A DNA stretch of 64,000 bases, from the NCBI RefSeq assembly GCF_932526225.1, contig NC_064039.1, forward strand, positions 13,100,139-13,164,138. Reading direction: 5' to 3'. Within the stretch, counting starts at the first letter, position 1. The number at the start of each line of letters is the position of its first letter. Source of the stretch: Nematostella vectensis (Eukaryota > Cnidaria > Anthozoa > Actiniaria > Edwardsiidae). This document shows positions 35,126 to 49,400 of this stretch, one piece after another. A program made the position numbers and the translations under genes. The notes under the pieces are model-generated. The model had not been told where the DNA came from and ran no database searches. It saw only the letters and a list, made by a program, of their open reading frames with translations.

Positions 35126-36689
35126 AATGTTATCCAGTACTCATTGAGTTTAATGGTTCTTTGTTATTCATAAGTTCTGCAATTAATTTTTCTTGTCTTG
35201 TTTCAGATATTTAATAAATGTGGCATTGTTTACAAGTGCAGGCATGATACCACCCTTGGTAGAAGCACCCCAAGGCTCCCAGCCAAATAGCCAATTTAAA
35301 TGAGACATGAGTACACACAAGATGCTTATTAACTAGACAAAGAATGTTAACATTATCCATAAGTTCATAATCTTCATTTTTGTGCTGGTATCTGGTAATA
35401 CAAAGGAGTAAGCCTGGGTAGCCCCACTAAAAGAGAGAGGGAAGGTGTTCACGGCCGAGAAATCAGAGGAAGCGGCCCAATACACAGGCTACAGAAAAAT
35501 TTGTTTTGCAAGATTTTGGTGATGAATCATAAAATATTTGATGCATCCACTTTTTTAAGTGCATCTAAAGGGGTGGCAAATGGTCAATCCGAGAAATTCC
35601 GATATGGCTGTTTTGAAAATAAAAAAAAAACAAGATCTTGCTTTTCAAAAGATACAAGAACAAGAAATTGAATCTCTAAAATCCATGAATCAAATGCCTT
35701 AAAATTTGGTGAGAAAATTTATATTTTTGGGACCATTCGCCACCCCTCTAAGATATCCTAAAAGCATTGTAAGTATGGAATTGAAATGTTTCAAGTTTTG
35801 CTTGGCTTGTGTTTTATTGACTTGTTCCGCTAGGGCTTTCTGAGAGTAGGGATTCATTAAATATTATTTCCTCTACCATACTTAAAATAAATAACTCAAC
35901 ACAACACAACGTTAACTAGAGGTAGCAAAGAATTCCTATCAATTAAGCCATCTAATCACAATCCTGGCTGCAAGCCCTGACCAAATGCATATTATCCATT
36001 TTTTGTGATTTTGATTATTTTTCAGACTCTGACCAAGAATTCTAAAATGCTTCTCACTTTAGTGAATCAAGTTTTAAATCTGTAGTGAAACAACATTTTA
36101 TACCCTCTCATTGTTCAATGCTTTGCAGTGAGATGATGTGAGTAGAAGCTATTAAAGAACAAGCCAATGGAAACAGTTCAATTCTTTTGTTGCTTGGAAT
36201 TCATGAGCCTATGTTTGCAGATCGCTCACAAGTGCAGTTAAAGCATAAAATAAAAAAAACTGTTTATAAATGATAACCTGGAATTTGCTGGGCAGCAAGG
36301 AAAGGCCCTCTAATAAGAGCATGCTCTTTACTCTGTAAAATCTATTTGTAAGAATTTAGTGATAAAATATGTATCCACTTGTTTTCATTTGTACAAATAC
36401 TTTCAGCTTGTGCAAAAGCTGATGTTGTTCCATAGTTCAGATTTTTGCACCAACAAAGGATAAAATATTCTAAAAAGAGCATTATTTTAACATGTACATA
36501 AACAGCAGCTGTGGTCTAGTCTTTCAAAGAAAGTATTATTTTGTTATGGTTAGCTATGTGGTTAGCATTGTAGGCAAAAACTTGCACTGCCTCATATTCT
36601 ATCTACTGTAGTTTATTTCTAAAACAGAGAAATAAAGAGTAAACAACAATTCAAAATTCCTTATCTAATTGATAGATCCTTAGCCTAAC

Positions 36690-36945
36690 TTAAAGCAGCA
36701 TTGTCACCAGTTTACTTCCGGAGGTCCGACGGAAACCTCAACCGTTTAAAGACAAAAGAATCTATTAGAATCCGAGATATTTAACAGGCCATCCGCGCTA
36801 AATTATCAATCATATCCTCAAAGAAACTTTCAATAGACACAATGCTTTTAATATTTTGAAATATTTTTCACGTCTTCCGTTAAAAATCATCGGAGATTGT
36901 TACGTAATCGACCGGAAGAGTAAACTGGTGACAATGCAGCTTTAA
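36690..36945. mobile_element. TTAA-flanked MITE, copy 3
   Basis: About 255 bp, starting TTAAAGCAGCATTGTCACC and ending GGTGACAATGCAGCTTTAA. Its terminal repeats keep compensating changes relative to copy 2 (GCAGCA and TGCAGC), so both ends changed together. It lies upstream of R3HCC1L. Confidence 0.8.
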
Positions 36946-37438
36946 TGTGGGACTCTGTTTGGTCCCCCTTTGGAAACTATCCAACTAGGCCCCTTCCCCC
37001 AATTTGGACCTCGCATGCCCTAGGGGTCCCCCTGTTAGGACATTTTATACCTTTCCCACCCTCAAGGTGTCGCAAAGTTTTAACATCACAGCCCCTCTCT
37101 CTCAGAAAAGCAAATCACTTTTTAATCAGGTTGAAAAAAATCGGAGGGTCTGCCGGTTGCATTTGTTGCTAGCGGTTTTATTGGGTTACAGGAGAGGGGG
37201 GGGGGGGGGGTTCAAAGCAGTTATGTTCGTGCTTGCATTGTTTTGCTGGCCAGTTGTCCAAGTGCAGCGCCTAGTATGTGTCATAAAGCTGCAAAGGAGA
37301 CTAAAACAAACAAACACTTATTCATTAAAGAATTAAAAAACTGACAGTTATGGACCCACTCCCTCTACATTTCAAAGAAAGTTGGGCCTCCTGTGTCACG
37401 CGCGCGATTAGGAGCCTGGGTTTAATAGCAAATCCAAA

Positions 37439-40400
37439 ATGGCTGAGTTCAGAACAAAAAGTGACATTGCGGATGTATTTTATCTTTTATTCTCTTTGGC
37501 TAAATCTTTTTTCTGGAATAAGTGAGATATCTCCAAAGTTAATCAAAGGTATTAATTACCATAACCCATAGTTCTAATGTCGCTGTGAGTAAACGTGATC
37601 ACGAAATTCAAAATCTTTTCCAATCATCCTGGCTTGCTACAGCTTCCCTTCCTGGCCAGAGCAGCAATATCTAGATCGCTTGGAAGACGAACTAGAACAT
37701 CTCCAGAGCAACTCTTGCCCGAGCAGTGTGCTCTTCTTGCCGCCACTCAGTCCTCGACTCCGTTTTCTCACACATCAGCTGGTTCAGGAGCGGTTTCCAA
37801 GTCTGAGGACGTTATCGGTTGGTTCAGCGGAAGAGCGTCGTACAACGGTGTATATGGCACAAGGCAGGCATGTGTAATCTCCCAACCATATCCTTGATAT
37901 TTCCTAAACATTGGAAAGACTTTTACCTTTGTTCAAAGAAATTATTTTTATTGACTTCATTGATTTTATAGATGGCAATTCCCGTTAAATTAAAAAAAAC
38001 TATCACAGACTAATAGAATGAATGATCTTACTATTTAATGTTATAAGTATAATATTCAAATCAGACATAGGAACTAATCATATTTTTAATAGGTCTTGGA
38101 ACTTGACACATGAGACCAGTGAAGAAAGAAACAAACCTCTTTGGACTGCTCATGGAAGAGGAAGGGGGAAGAAAGTAAGAGAGTTAAGTCAGGATCCACA
38201 AGGGGTAAAGCCATCAGGAATTGATCCTAGTGTCAGACCTAGAGGACGAAGCAGAGGCCGTGCACGCAGGCCTGACCAGCCAATATATGTCCCAGGAGCT
38301 TTGCGGAGAGAAAGATTAAAGGGGAATGTAGAAAAGGACAACACTTCAGTTTATTTGATTGGAAAACAGGGAAATGGCACAGTTAAAAGTAATGAGAAGT
38401 TCGAAGATGAGTCTTGTTTGCAGGGTCCTGTAGAGCTTATTAAAGAAGAATCAAGTTCAACTCCTGATCAGAAAAATGATACCTGTGAAGTAGCACACAC
38501 TAGAACGTCTAACAACACTTCAGTTTGTATAATTGGAGAACAGAGAAATCACCCAGTTGAGAAAAGTAAAGAGATAGTTAAAAATGAGTCTTGTCTGCAC
38601 GTCCCTGTAGGGGGCAATAAAGAGAAATCTTGTGATCAGAAAAATGATAACTGTGCAGTTGCACACACTACAACATCTAACAAAACTCCAACGTGTGTTA
38701 ACAGAGAACCACAGAATGGCCCTGGAGAGGGAACTAAAGAGTTAGTTGAAGATGGCTCTAGTTTACAGGGTACTTTAGAACTAGTTGAGGAAGAATCAGG
38801 GTCGAGTCATTATCAGAAAAATGATTCCTACACAGAGACACAAGCTAAAACTTTTAATGAAAACAGCAACACAGCATTCAGAGAACACCCTGAATTTGTG
38901 ACTCCTTCTGATACAAACTCTGAGAGTTGCAGTGAGGAGGGCTCATGTTCACCTCCTCAATTATTTATCAGTTCTTCTATTCCAATTGATATATACAATA
39001 GTAAAACTAACTTATCCATATCAGAAGTGAATCAAGCTAATGAAATAGTGACGGATGATAGTGATCATTTGAGAGGTCATAATATCTGTGCCCAAGAGAA
39101 TACATGCTCAACTGATGCAGACGAAAACATCTTGATATGTAGAGAGGTGTTAGAGAACTTACTTACACATGTTATTGATCAAGAGAACCAAAAAAAAGTG
39201 AATGAAGGAAAAAGTGAGGGTGAAAGAAAAAAGACAAAAGAGATAACATCAAAGACAACTAAAAAAGTTAAAGACAAGAAAGGCAAAGACAAAACCACAA
39301 AACGGTCTTCAAAAGAGAAAAAGAAAAAAAATGAGAAAGAACAGAAAACACTGCCTAAGAAGCATGTGAGTGGCGAAGAAGAATCTGAGGATGACTGGGA
39401 TGCAAACTTTGATGAGAGTGGAGAATGTATCAACCCTGAGCTAATAAAAGAGGTCAGGTGGAATTCTTTATGTGTGGAGATTATTCTAAATATTTCTAGG
39501 ACTTTTTGAACCTATGTTATCTATAGCTACACACACCCCCTTTCCTCAGCTTATCCTGACTACAAATCCTACATAGCATTCCTGGCTGCTATACCTGTGT
39601 GAAAGTTGACCTTTGTCTTTATGCTGTTTTTGGGCCTTTATTGATAATGTTATTCAAATTGCAAGTTATCAAAACAGTTAAGATGTAATTTTATTGATGT
39701 TTAATATTGTCTAATCTTTCAGCTATCAAATTTGACTGGTATCAAAAAGCCATCAGTGCGCAAGACCCAGTTTGACTTCTATGCCTTCACTCCTAAGGAA
39801 GTTGACCTTGATGAGGACCCAGGTTTGTTGTATTATGTCAATCTAAATTTACTTTCTGTATCAGACAATCCGAGTCCCTCTTTGTTCAATAAACAAAAGC
39901 TTTTTTTATCAAAGGATTCACAGAATACTAAACCCTGTAATTGCACTGGGCCAGAGAATTATGGAATATAATTATTTTATTTTTACCTTTATTATATATA
40001 ATTATTTTATTTTTTCCCTTTTTTTTACAGCATATTCACATATTTTGGAGATCTACGACTTTTCACCTGAACTCCAAACCAAAGATGTCTCCCAGGCACT
40101 AGCCATGTTCACGTAAGTACTTGAAATGATTCTGTTTTTTTTTTTTATTGTTTTTGTATTGATTTATAGCTGTTCTTTTCCTTTTCAGGAAGCAAGGCTA
40201 TAATATCATGTGGGTGGACGACACTCATGCCTTGGCGGTTTTCTCAAGTGAAATTACAGGTGATGTGATGAAGATAGGGGCATCAGCCAAGGGTGGTGTT
40301 TAGGGTACATTTCATCCCTATAAGATAATGCTTCAGCAGTATTTTCAAGGGAAATTACAGGTGATGTGATGAAGATAGGGGCATCAGTCAAGGGTGGTGT

Positions 40401-43400
40401 TTAGGGTACATTTCATCCCTATAAGATAATGCTTCAGCAGTATTCTCAAGGGAACTTACAGGTGATTTGATGAAGATAGGGGCATCAGCCAAGGGTGGTG
40501 TTTAGGGTACATTTCATCCCTATAAGATAATGCTTCAGCAGTATTCTCAAGGGAAATTACAGGTGATGTGATGAAGATAGGGGCATCAGCCAAGGGTGGT
40601 GTTTAGGGTACATTTCATCCCTATAAGATAATGCTTCAGCAGTATTCTCAAGGGAAATTACAGGTGATGTGATGAAGATAGGGGCATCAGCCAAGGGTGG
40701 TGTTTAGGGTACATTTCATCCCTATAAGATAATGCTTCAGCAGTATTCTCAAGGGAACTTACAGGTGATGTGATGAAGATAGGGGCATCAGCCAAGGGTG
40801 GTGTTTAGGGTACATTTCATCCCTATAAGATAATGCTTCAGCAGTATTCTCAATGGAACTTAACCTACAGGTGATGTGATGAAGATAGGGGCATCAGTCA
40901 AGGGTGGTGTTTAGGGTACATTTCATCCCTATAAGATAATGCTTCAGCAGTATTCTCAAGTGAAATTACAGGTGATGTGATGAAGATAGGGGCATCAGTC
41001 AAGGGTGGTGTTTAGGGTACATTTCATCCCTATAAGATAATGCTTCAGCAGTATTCTCAAGGGAACTTACAGGTGATGTGATGAAGATAGGGACATCAGC
41101 CAAGGGTGGTGTTTAGGGTACATTTCATCCCTATAAGATAATGCTTCAGCAGTATTCTCAAGGGAACTTAACCTACAGGTGGTGTGATGAAGATAGGGAC
41201 ATCAGCCAAGGGTGGTGTTTAGGGTACATTTCATCCCTATAAGATAATGCTTCAGCAGTATTCTCAAGGGAACTTAACTTACAGGTGATGTGATGAAGAT
41301 AGGGGCATCAGTCAAGGGTGGTGTTTAGGGTACATTTCATCCCTATAAGATAATGCTTCAGCAGTATTCTCAAGGGAACTTACAGGTGATGTGATGAAGA
41401 TAGGGACATCAGCCAAAGGTGGTGTTTAGGGTACATTTCATCCCTATAAGATAATGCTTCAGCAGTATTCTTAAGGGAACTTAACCTACAGGTGATGTGA
41501 TGAAGATAGGGACATCAGCCAAAGGTGGTGTTTAGGGTACATTTCATCCCTATAAGATAATGCTTCAGCAGTATTCTCAAGGGAACTTAACCTACAGGTG
41601 ATGTGATGAAGATAGGGGCATCAGCTAAGGGTGGTGTTTAGGGTACATTTCATCCCTATAAGATAATGCTTCAGCAGTATTCTTAAGGGAACTTAACCTA
41701 CAGGTGATGTGATGAAGATAGGGGCATCAGCTAAGGGTGGTGTTTAGGGTACATTTCATCCCTATAAGATAATGCTTCAGCAGTATTCTTAAGGGAACTT
41801 AACCTACAGGTGATGTGATGAAGATAGGGGCATCAGCTAAGGGTGGTGTTTAGGGTACATTTCATCCCTATAAGATAATGCTTCAGCAGTATTCTCAAGG
41901 GAACTTACAGGTGATTTGATGAAGATAGGGGCATCAGCCAAGGGTGGTGTTTAGGGTACATTTCATCCCTATAAGATAATGCTTCAGCAGTATTCTCAAG
42001 GGAACTTACAGGTGATGTGATGAAGATAGGGGCATCAGTCAAGGGTGGTGTTTAGGGTACATTTCATCCCTATAAGATAATGCTTCAGCAGTATTCTCAA
42101 GGGAACTTAACCTACAGGTGATGTGATGAAGATAGGGGCATCAGTCAAGGGTGGTGTTTAGGGTACATTTCATCCCTATAAGATAATGCTTCAGCAGTAT
42201 TCTCAAGGGAACTTACAGGTGATGTGATGAAGATAGGGGCATCAGTCAAGGGTGGTGTTTAGGGTACATTTCATCCCTATAAGATAATGCTTCAGCAGTA
42301 TTCTCAAGGGAACTTACAGGTGATGTAATGTTGATAGGGGCATCAGTCAAGGGTGGTGTTTAGGGTACATTTCATCCCTATAAGATAATGCTTCAGCAGT
42401 ATTCTCAAGGGAACTTACAGGTGATGTGATGATGATAGGGGCATCAGCCAAGGGTGGTGTTTAGGGTACATTTCATCCCTATAAGATAATGCTTCAGCAG
42501 TATTCTCAAGGGAAATTACAGGTGATGTGATGAAGATAGGGGCATCAGCCAAGGGTGGTGTTTAGGGTACATTTCATCCCTATAAGATAATGCTTCAGCA
42601 GTATTCTCAAGGGAACTTACAGGTGATGTAATGTTGATAGGGGCATCAGTCAAGGGTGGTGTTTAGGGTACATTTCATCCCTATAAGATAATGCTTCAGC
42701 AGTATTCTCAAGAGAAATTAACCTACAGGTGATGTGATGAAGATAGGGGCATCAGTCAAGGGTGGTGTTTAGGGTACATTTCATCCCTATAAGATAATGC
42801 TTCAGCAGTATTCTCAAGGGAACTTACAGGTGATGTAATGTTGATAGGGGCATCAGTCAAGGGTGGTGTTTAGGGTACATTTCATCCCTATAAGATAATG
42901 CTTCAGCAGTATTCTCAAGGGAAATTAACCTACAGGTGATGTGATGAAGATAGGGGCATCAGCCAAGGGTGGTGTTTAGGGTACATTTCATCCCTATAAG
43001 ATAATGCTTCAGCAGTATTCTCAAGGGAACTTACAGGTGATGTAATGTTGATAGGGGCATCAGTCAAGGGTGATGTTTAGGGTACATTTCATCCCTATAA
43101 GATAATGCTTCAGCAGTATTCTCAAGGGAAATTAACCTACAGGTGATGTGATGAAGATAGGGGCATCAGCCAAGGGTGGTGTTTAGGGTACATTTCATCC
43201 CTATAAGATAATGCTTCAGCAGTATTCTCAAGGGAACTTACAGGTGATGCGATGAAGATAGGGACATCAGTCAAGGGTGGTGTTTAGGGTACATTTCATC
43301 CCTATAAGATAATGCTTCAGCAGTATTCTCAAGGGAACTTAACTTACAGGTGATGTGATGAAGATAGGGGCATCAGTCAAGGGTGGTGTTTAGGGTACAA

Positions 43401-46400
43401 TTCATCCCTATAAGATAATGCTTCAGCAGTATTCTCAAGGGAACTTACAGGTGATGTGATGAAGATAGGGGCATCAGCCAAGGGTGCTGTTTAGGGTACA
43501 TTTCATCCCTATAAGATAATGCTTCAGCAGTATTCTCAAGGGAACTTAACCTACAGGTGATGCGATGAAGATAGGGACATCAGTCAAGGGTGGTGTTTAG
43601 GGTACATTTCATCCCTATAAGATAATGCTTCAGCAGTATTCTCAAGGGAACTTAACCTACAGGTGATGTGATGAAGATAGGGACATCAGCCAAAGGTGGT
43701 GTTTAGGGTACATTTCATCCCTATAAGATAATGCTTCAGCAGTATTCTTAAGGGAACTTAACCTACAGGTGATGTGATGAAGATAGGGACATCAGCCAAA
43801 GGTGGTGTTTAGGGTACATTTCATCCCTATAAGATAATGCTTCAGCAGTATTCTTAAGGGAACTTAACTTACAGGTGATGTGATGAAGATAGGGGCATCA
43901 GTCAAGGGTGGTGTTTAGGGTACATTTCATCCCTATAAGATAATGCTTCAGCAGTATTCTCAAGAGAACTTAACCTACAGGTGATGTGATGAAGATAGGG
44001 ACATCAGCCAAAGGTGGTGTTTAGGGTACATTTCATCCCTATAAGATAATGCTTCAGCAGTATTCTTAAGGGAACTTAACCTACAGGTGATGTGATGAAG
44101 ATAGGGGCATCAGTCAAGGGTGGTGTTTAGGGTACATTTCATCCCTATAAGATAATGCTTCAGCAGTATTCTTAAGGGAACTTAACCTACAGGTGATGTG
44201 ATGAAGATAGGGGCATCAGCTAAGGGTGGTGTTTAGGGTACATTTCATCCCTATAAGATAATGCTTCAGCAGTATTCTCAAGGGAACTTACAGGTGATGT
44301 AATGTTGATAGGGGCATCAGTCAAGGGTGGTGTTTAGGGTACATTTCATCCCTATAAGATAATGCTTCAGCAGTATTCTCAAGGGAAATTACAGGTGATG
44401 TGATGAAGATAGGGGCATCAGCCAAGGGTGGTGTTTAGGGTACATTTCATCCCTATAAGATAATGCTTCAGCAGTATTCTCAAGGGAACTTACAGGTGAT
44501 GTAATGTTGATAGGGGCATCAGTCAAGGGTGGTGTTTAGGGTACATTTCATCCCTATAAGATAATGCTTCAGCAGTATTCTCAAGGGAAATTAACCTACA
44601 GGTGATGTGATGAAGATAGGGGCATCAGTCAAGGGTGGTGTTTAGGGTACATTTCATCCCTATAAGATAATGCTTCAGCAGTATTCTCAAGGGAACTTAA
44701 CCTACAGGTGATGTGATGAAGATAGGGACATCAGCCAAAGGTGGTGTTTAGGGTACATTTCATCCCTATAAGATAATGCTTCAGCAGTATTCTTAAGGGA
44801 ACTTAACCTACAGGTGATGTGATGAAGATAGGGGCATCAGCCAAAGGTGGTGTTTAGGGTACATTTCATCCCTATAAGATAATGCTTCAGCAGTATTCTT
44901 AAGGGAACTTAACTTACAGGTGATGTGATGAAGATAGGGGCATCAGTCAAGGGTGGTGTTTAGGGTACATTTCATCCCTATAAGATAATGCTTCAGCAGT
45001 ATTCTCAAGGGAACTTAACCTACAGGTGATGTGATGAAGATAGGGACATCAGCCAAAGGTGGTGTTTAGGGTACATTTCATCCCTATAAGATAATGCTTC
45101 AGCAGTATTCTTAAGGGAACTTAACCTACAGGTGATGTGATGAAGATAGGGGCATCAGTCAAGGGTGGTGTTTAGGGTACATTTCATCCCTATAAGATAA
45201 TGCTTCAGCAGTATTCTTAAGGGAACTTAACCTACAGGTGATGTGATGAAGATAGGGGCATCAGCTAAGGGTGGTGTTTAGGGTACATTTCATCCCTATA
45301 AGATAATGCTTCAGCAGTATTCTCAAGGGAACTTACAGGTGATGTAATGTTGATAGGGGCATCAGTCAAGGGTGGTGTTTAGGGTACATTTCATCCCTAT
45401 AAGATAATGCTTCAGCAGTATTCTCAAGGGAAATTACAGGTGATGTGATGAAGATAGGGGCATCAGCCAAGGGTGGTGTTTAGGGTACATTTCATCCCTA
45501 TAAGATAATGCTTCAGCAGTATTCTCAAGGGAACTTACAGGTGATGTAATGTTGATAGGGGCATCAGTCAAGGGTGGTGTTTAGGGTACATTTCATCCCT
45601 ATAAGATAATGCTTCAGCAGTATTCTCAAGGGAAATTAACCTACAGGTGATGTGATGAAGATAGGGGCATCAGTCAAGGGTGGTGTTTAGGGTACATTTC
45701 ATCCCTATAAGATAATGCTTCAGCAGTATTCTCAAGGGAAATTAACCTACAGGTGATGTGATGAAGATAGGGGCATCAGCCAAGGGTGGTGTTTAGGGTA
45801 CATTTCATCCCTATAAGATAATGCTTCAGCAGTATTCTCAAGGGAACTTACAGGTGATGTAATGTTGATAGGGGCATCAGTCAAGGGTGATGTTTAGGGT
45901 ACATTTCATCCCTATAAGATAATGCTTCAGCAGTATTCTCAAGGGAAATTAACCTACAGGTGATGTGATGAAGATAGGGGCATCAGTCAAGGGTGGTGTT
46001 TAGGGTACATTTCATCCCTATAAGATAATGCTTCAGCAGTATTCTCAAGGGAAATTAACCTACAGGTGATGTGATGAAGATAGGGGCATCAGCCAAGGGT
46101 GGTGTTTAGGGTACATTTCATCCCTATAAGATAATGCTTCAGCAGTATTCTCAAGGGAACTTACAGGTGATGTAATGTTGATAGGGGCATCAGTCAAGGG
46201 TGATGTTTAGGGTACATTTCATCCCTATAAGATAATGCTTCAGCAGTATTCTCAAGGGAAATTAACCTACAGGTGATGTGATGAAGATAGGGGCATCAGC
46301 CAAGGGTGGTGTTTAGGGTACATTTCATCCCTATAAGATAATGCTTCAGCAGTATTCTCAAGGGAACTTACAGGTGATGTAATGTTGATAGGGGCATCAG

Positions 46401-49400
46401 TCAAGGGTGGTGTTTAGGGTACATTTCATCCCTATAAGATAATGCTTCAGCAGTATTCTCAAGGGAACTTAACTTACAGGTGATGTGATGAAGATAGGGG
46501 CATCAGTCAAGGGTGGTGTTTAGGGTACATTTCATCCCTATAAGATAATGCTTCAGCAGTATTCTCAAGGGAACTTACAGGTGATGTGATGAAGATAGGG
46601 GCATCAGCCAAGGGTGCTGTTTAGGGTACATTTCATCCCTATAAGATAATGCTTCAGCAGTATTCTCAAGGGAACTTAACCTACAGGTGATGCGATGAAG
46701 ATAGGGACATCAGTCAAGGGTGGTGTTTAGGGTACATTTCATCCCTATAAGATAATGCTTCAGCAGTATTCTCAAGGGAACTTAACCTACAGGTGATGTG
46801 ATGAAGATAGGGACATCAGCCAAAGGTGGTGTTTAGGGTACATTTCATCCCTATAAGATAATGCTTCAGCAGTATTCTTAAGGGAACTTAACCTACAGGT
46901 GATGTGATGAAGATAGGGACATCAGCCAAAGGTGGTGTTTAGGGTACATTTCATCCCTATAAGATAATGCTTCAGCAGTATTCTTAAGGGAACTTAACTT
47001 ACAGGTGATGTGATGAAGATAGGGGCATCAGTCAAGGGTGGTGTTTAGGGTACATTTCATCCCTATAAGATAATGCTTCAGCAGTATTCTCAAGGGAACT
47101 TAACCTACAGGTGATGTGATGAAGATAGGGGCATCAGCTAAGGGTGGTGTTTAGGGTACATTTCATCCCTATAAGATAATGCTTCAGCAGTATTCTTAAG
47201 GAAACTTAACCTACAGGTGATGTGATGAAGATAGGGGCATCAGCTAAGGGTGATGTTTAGGGTACATTTCATCCCTATAAGATAATGCTTCAGCAGTATT
47301 CTTAAGGGAACTTAACCTACAGGTGATGTGATGAAGATAGGGGCATCAGCTAAGGGTGGTGTTTAGGGTACATTTCATCCCTATAAGATAATGCTTCAGC
47401 AGTATTCTCAAGGGAACTTACAGGTGATTTGATGAAGATAGGGGCATCAGCCAAGGGTGGTGTTTAGGGTACATTTCATCCCTATAAGATAATGCTTCAG
47501 CAGTATTCTCAAGGGAACTTACAGGTGATGTGATGAAGATAGGGGCATCAGTCAAGGGTGGTGTTTAGGGTACATTTCATCCCTATAAGATAATGCTTCA
47601 GCAGTATTCTCAAGGGAACTTAACCTACAGGTGATGTGATGAAGATAGGGGCATCAGTCAAGGGTGGTGTTTAGGGTACATTTCATCCCTATAAGATAAT
47701 GCTTCAGCAGTATTCTCAAGGGAACTTACAGGTGATGTGATGAAGATAGGGGCATCAGTCAAAGGTGGTGTTTAGGGTACATTTCATCCCTATAAGATAA
47801 TGCTTCAGCAGTATTCTCAAGGGAACTTACAGGTGATGTAATGTTGATAGGGGCATCAGTCAAGGGTGGTGTTTAGGGTACATTTCATCCCTATAAGATA
47901 ATGCTTCAGCAGTATTCTCAAGGGAAATTACAGGTGATGTGATGAAGATAGGGGCATCAGCCAAGGGTGGTGTTTAGGGTACATTTCATCCCTATAAGAT
48001 AATGCTTCAGCAGTATTCTCAAGGGAACTTACAGGTGATGTAATGTTGATAGGGGCATCAGTCAAGGGTGGTGTTTAGGGTACATTTCATCCCTATAAGA
48101 TAATGCTTCAGCAGTATTCTCAAGGGAAATTAACCTACAGGTGATGTGATGAAGATAGGGGCATCAGTCAAGGGTGGTGTTTAGGGTACATTTCATCCCT
48201 ATAAGATAATGCTTCAGCAGTATTCTCAAGGGAACTTACAGGTGATGTAATGTTGATAGGGGCATCAGTCAAGGGTGGTGTTTAGGGTACATTTCATCCC
48301 TATAAGATAATGCTTCAGCAGTATTCTCAAGGGAAATTAACCTACAGGTGATGTGATGAAGATAGGGGCATCAGCCAAGGGTGGTGTTTAGGGTACATTT
48401 CATCCCTATAAGATAATGCTTCAGCAGTATTCTCAAGGGAACTTACAGGTGATGTAATGTTGATAGGGGCATCAGTCAAGGGTGGTGTTTAGGGTACATT
48501 TCATCCCTATAAGATAATGCTTCAGCAGTATTCTCAAGGGAAATTAACCTACAGGTGATGTGATGAAGATAGGGGCATCAGCCAAGGGTGGTGTTTAGGG
48601 TACATTTCATCCCTATAAGATAATGCTTCAGCAGTATTTTCAAGGGAACTTACAGGTGATGTAATGTTGATAGGGGCATCAGTCAAGGGTGGTGTTTAGG
48701 GTACATTTCATCCCTATAAGATAATGCTTCAGCAGTATTCTCAAGGGAACTTACAGGTGATGTAATGTTGATAGGGGCATCAGCCAAGGGTGGTGTTTAG
48801 GGTACATTTCATCCCTATAAGATAATGCTTCAGCAGTATTCTCAAGGGAACTTACAGGTGATGTAATGTTGATAGGGGCATCAGTCAAGGGTGGTGTTTA
48901 GGGTACATTTCATCCCTATAAGATAATGCTTCAGCAGTATTCTCAAGGGAAATTAACCTACAGGTGATGTGATGAAGATAGGGGCTTCAGCCAAGGGTGG
49001 TATTTAGGGTACATTTCATCCCTATAAGATAATGCTTCAGCAGTATTCTCAAGGGAACTTACAGGTGATGTAATGTTGATAGGGGCATCAGTCAAGGGTG
49101 GTGTTTAGGGTACATTTCATCCCTATAAGATAATGCTTCAGCAGTATTCTCAAGGGAAATTAACCTACAGGTGATGTGATGAAGATAGGGGCATCAGCCA
49201 AGGGTGGTGTTTAGGGTACATTTCATCCCTATAAGATAATGCTTTAGCAGTATTCTCAAGGGAACTTACAGGTGATGTAATGTTGATAGGGGCATCAGTC
49301 AAGGGTGGTGTTTAGGGTACATTTCATCCCTATAAGATAATGCTTCAGCAGTATTCTCAAGGGAACTTAACCTACAGGTGATGTGATGAAGATAGGGGCA

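Larger units (their letters stand above)
34560..37438. other. Intergenic region NFYA / R3HCC1L
   Basis: It holds the NFYA 3' UTR (a candidate terminal exon starts at about 35207). Repeats are the G-rich dispersed repeat at 34712-34840, an inverted pair around AATTCGCGGGTCAAG...GACCTGACCGTGAATTTTC (about 34935-35075), and MITE copy 3. No further coding region is supported. Confidence 0.45.
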
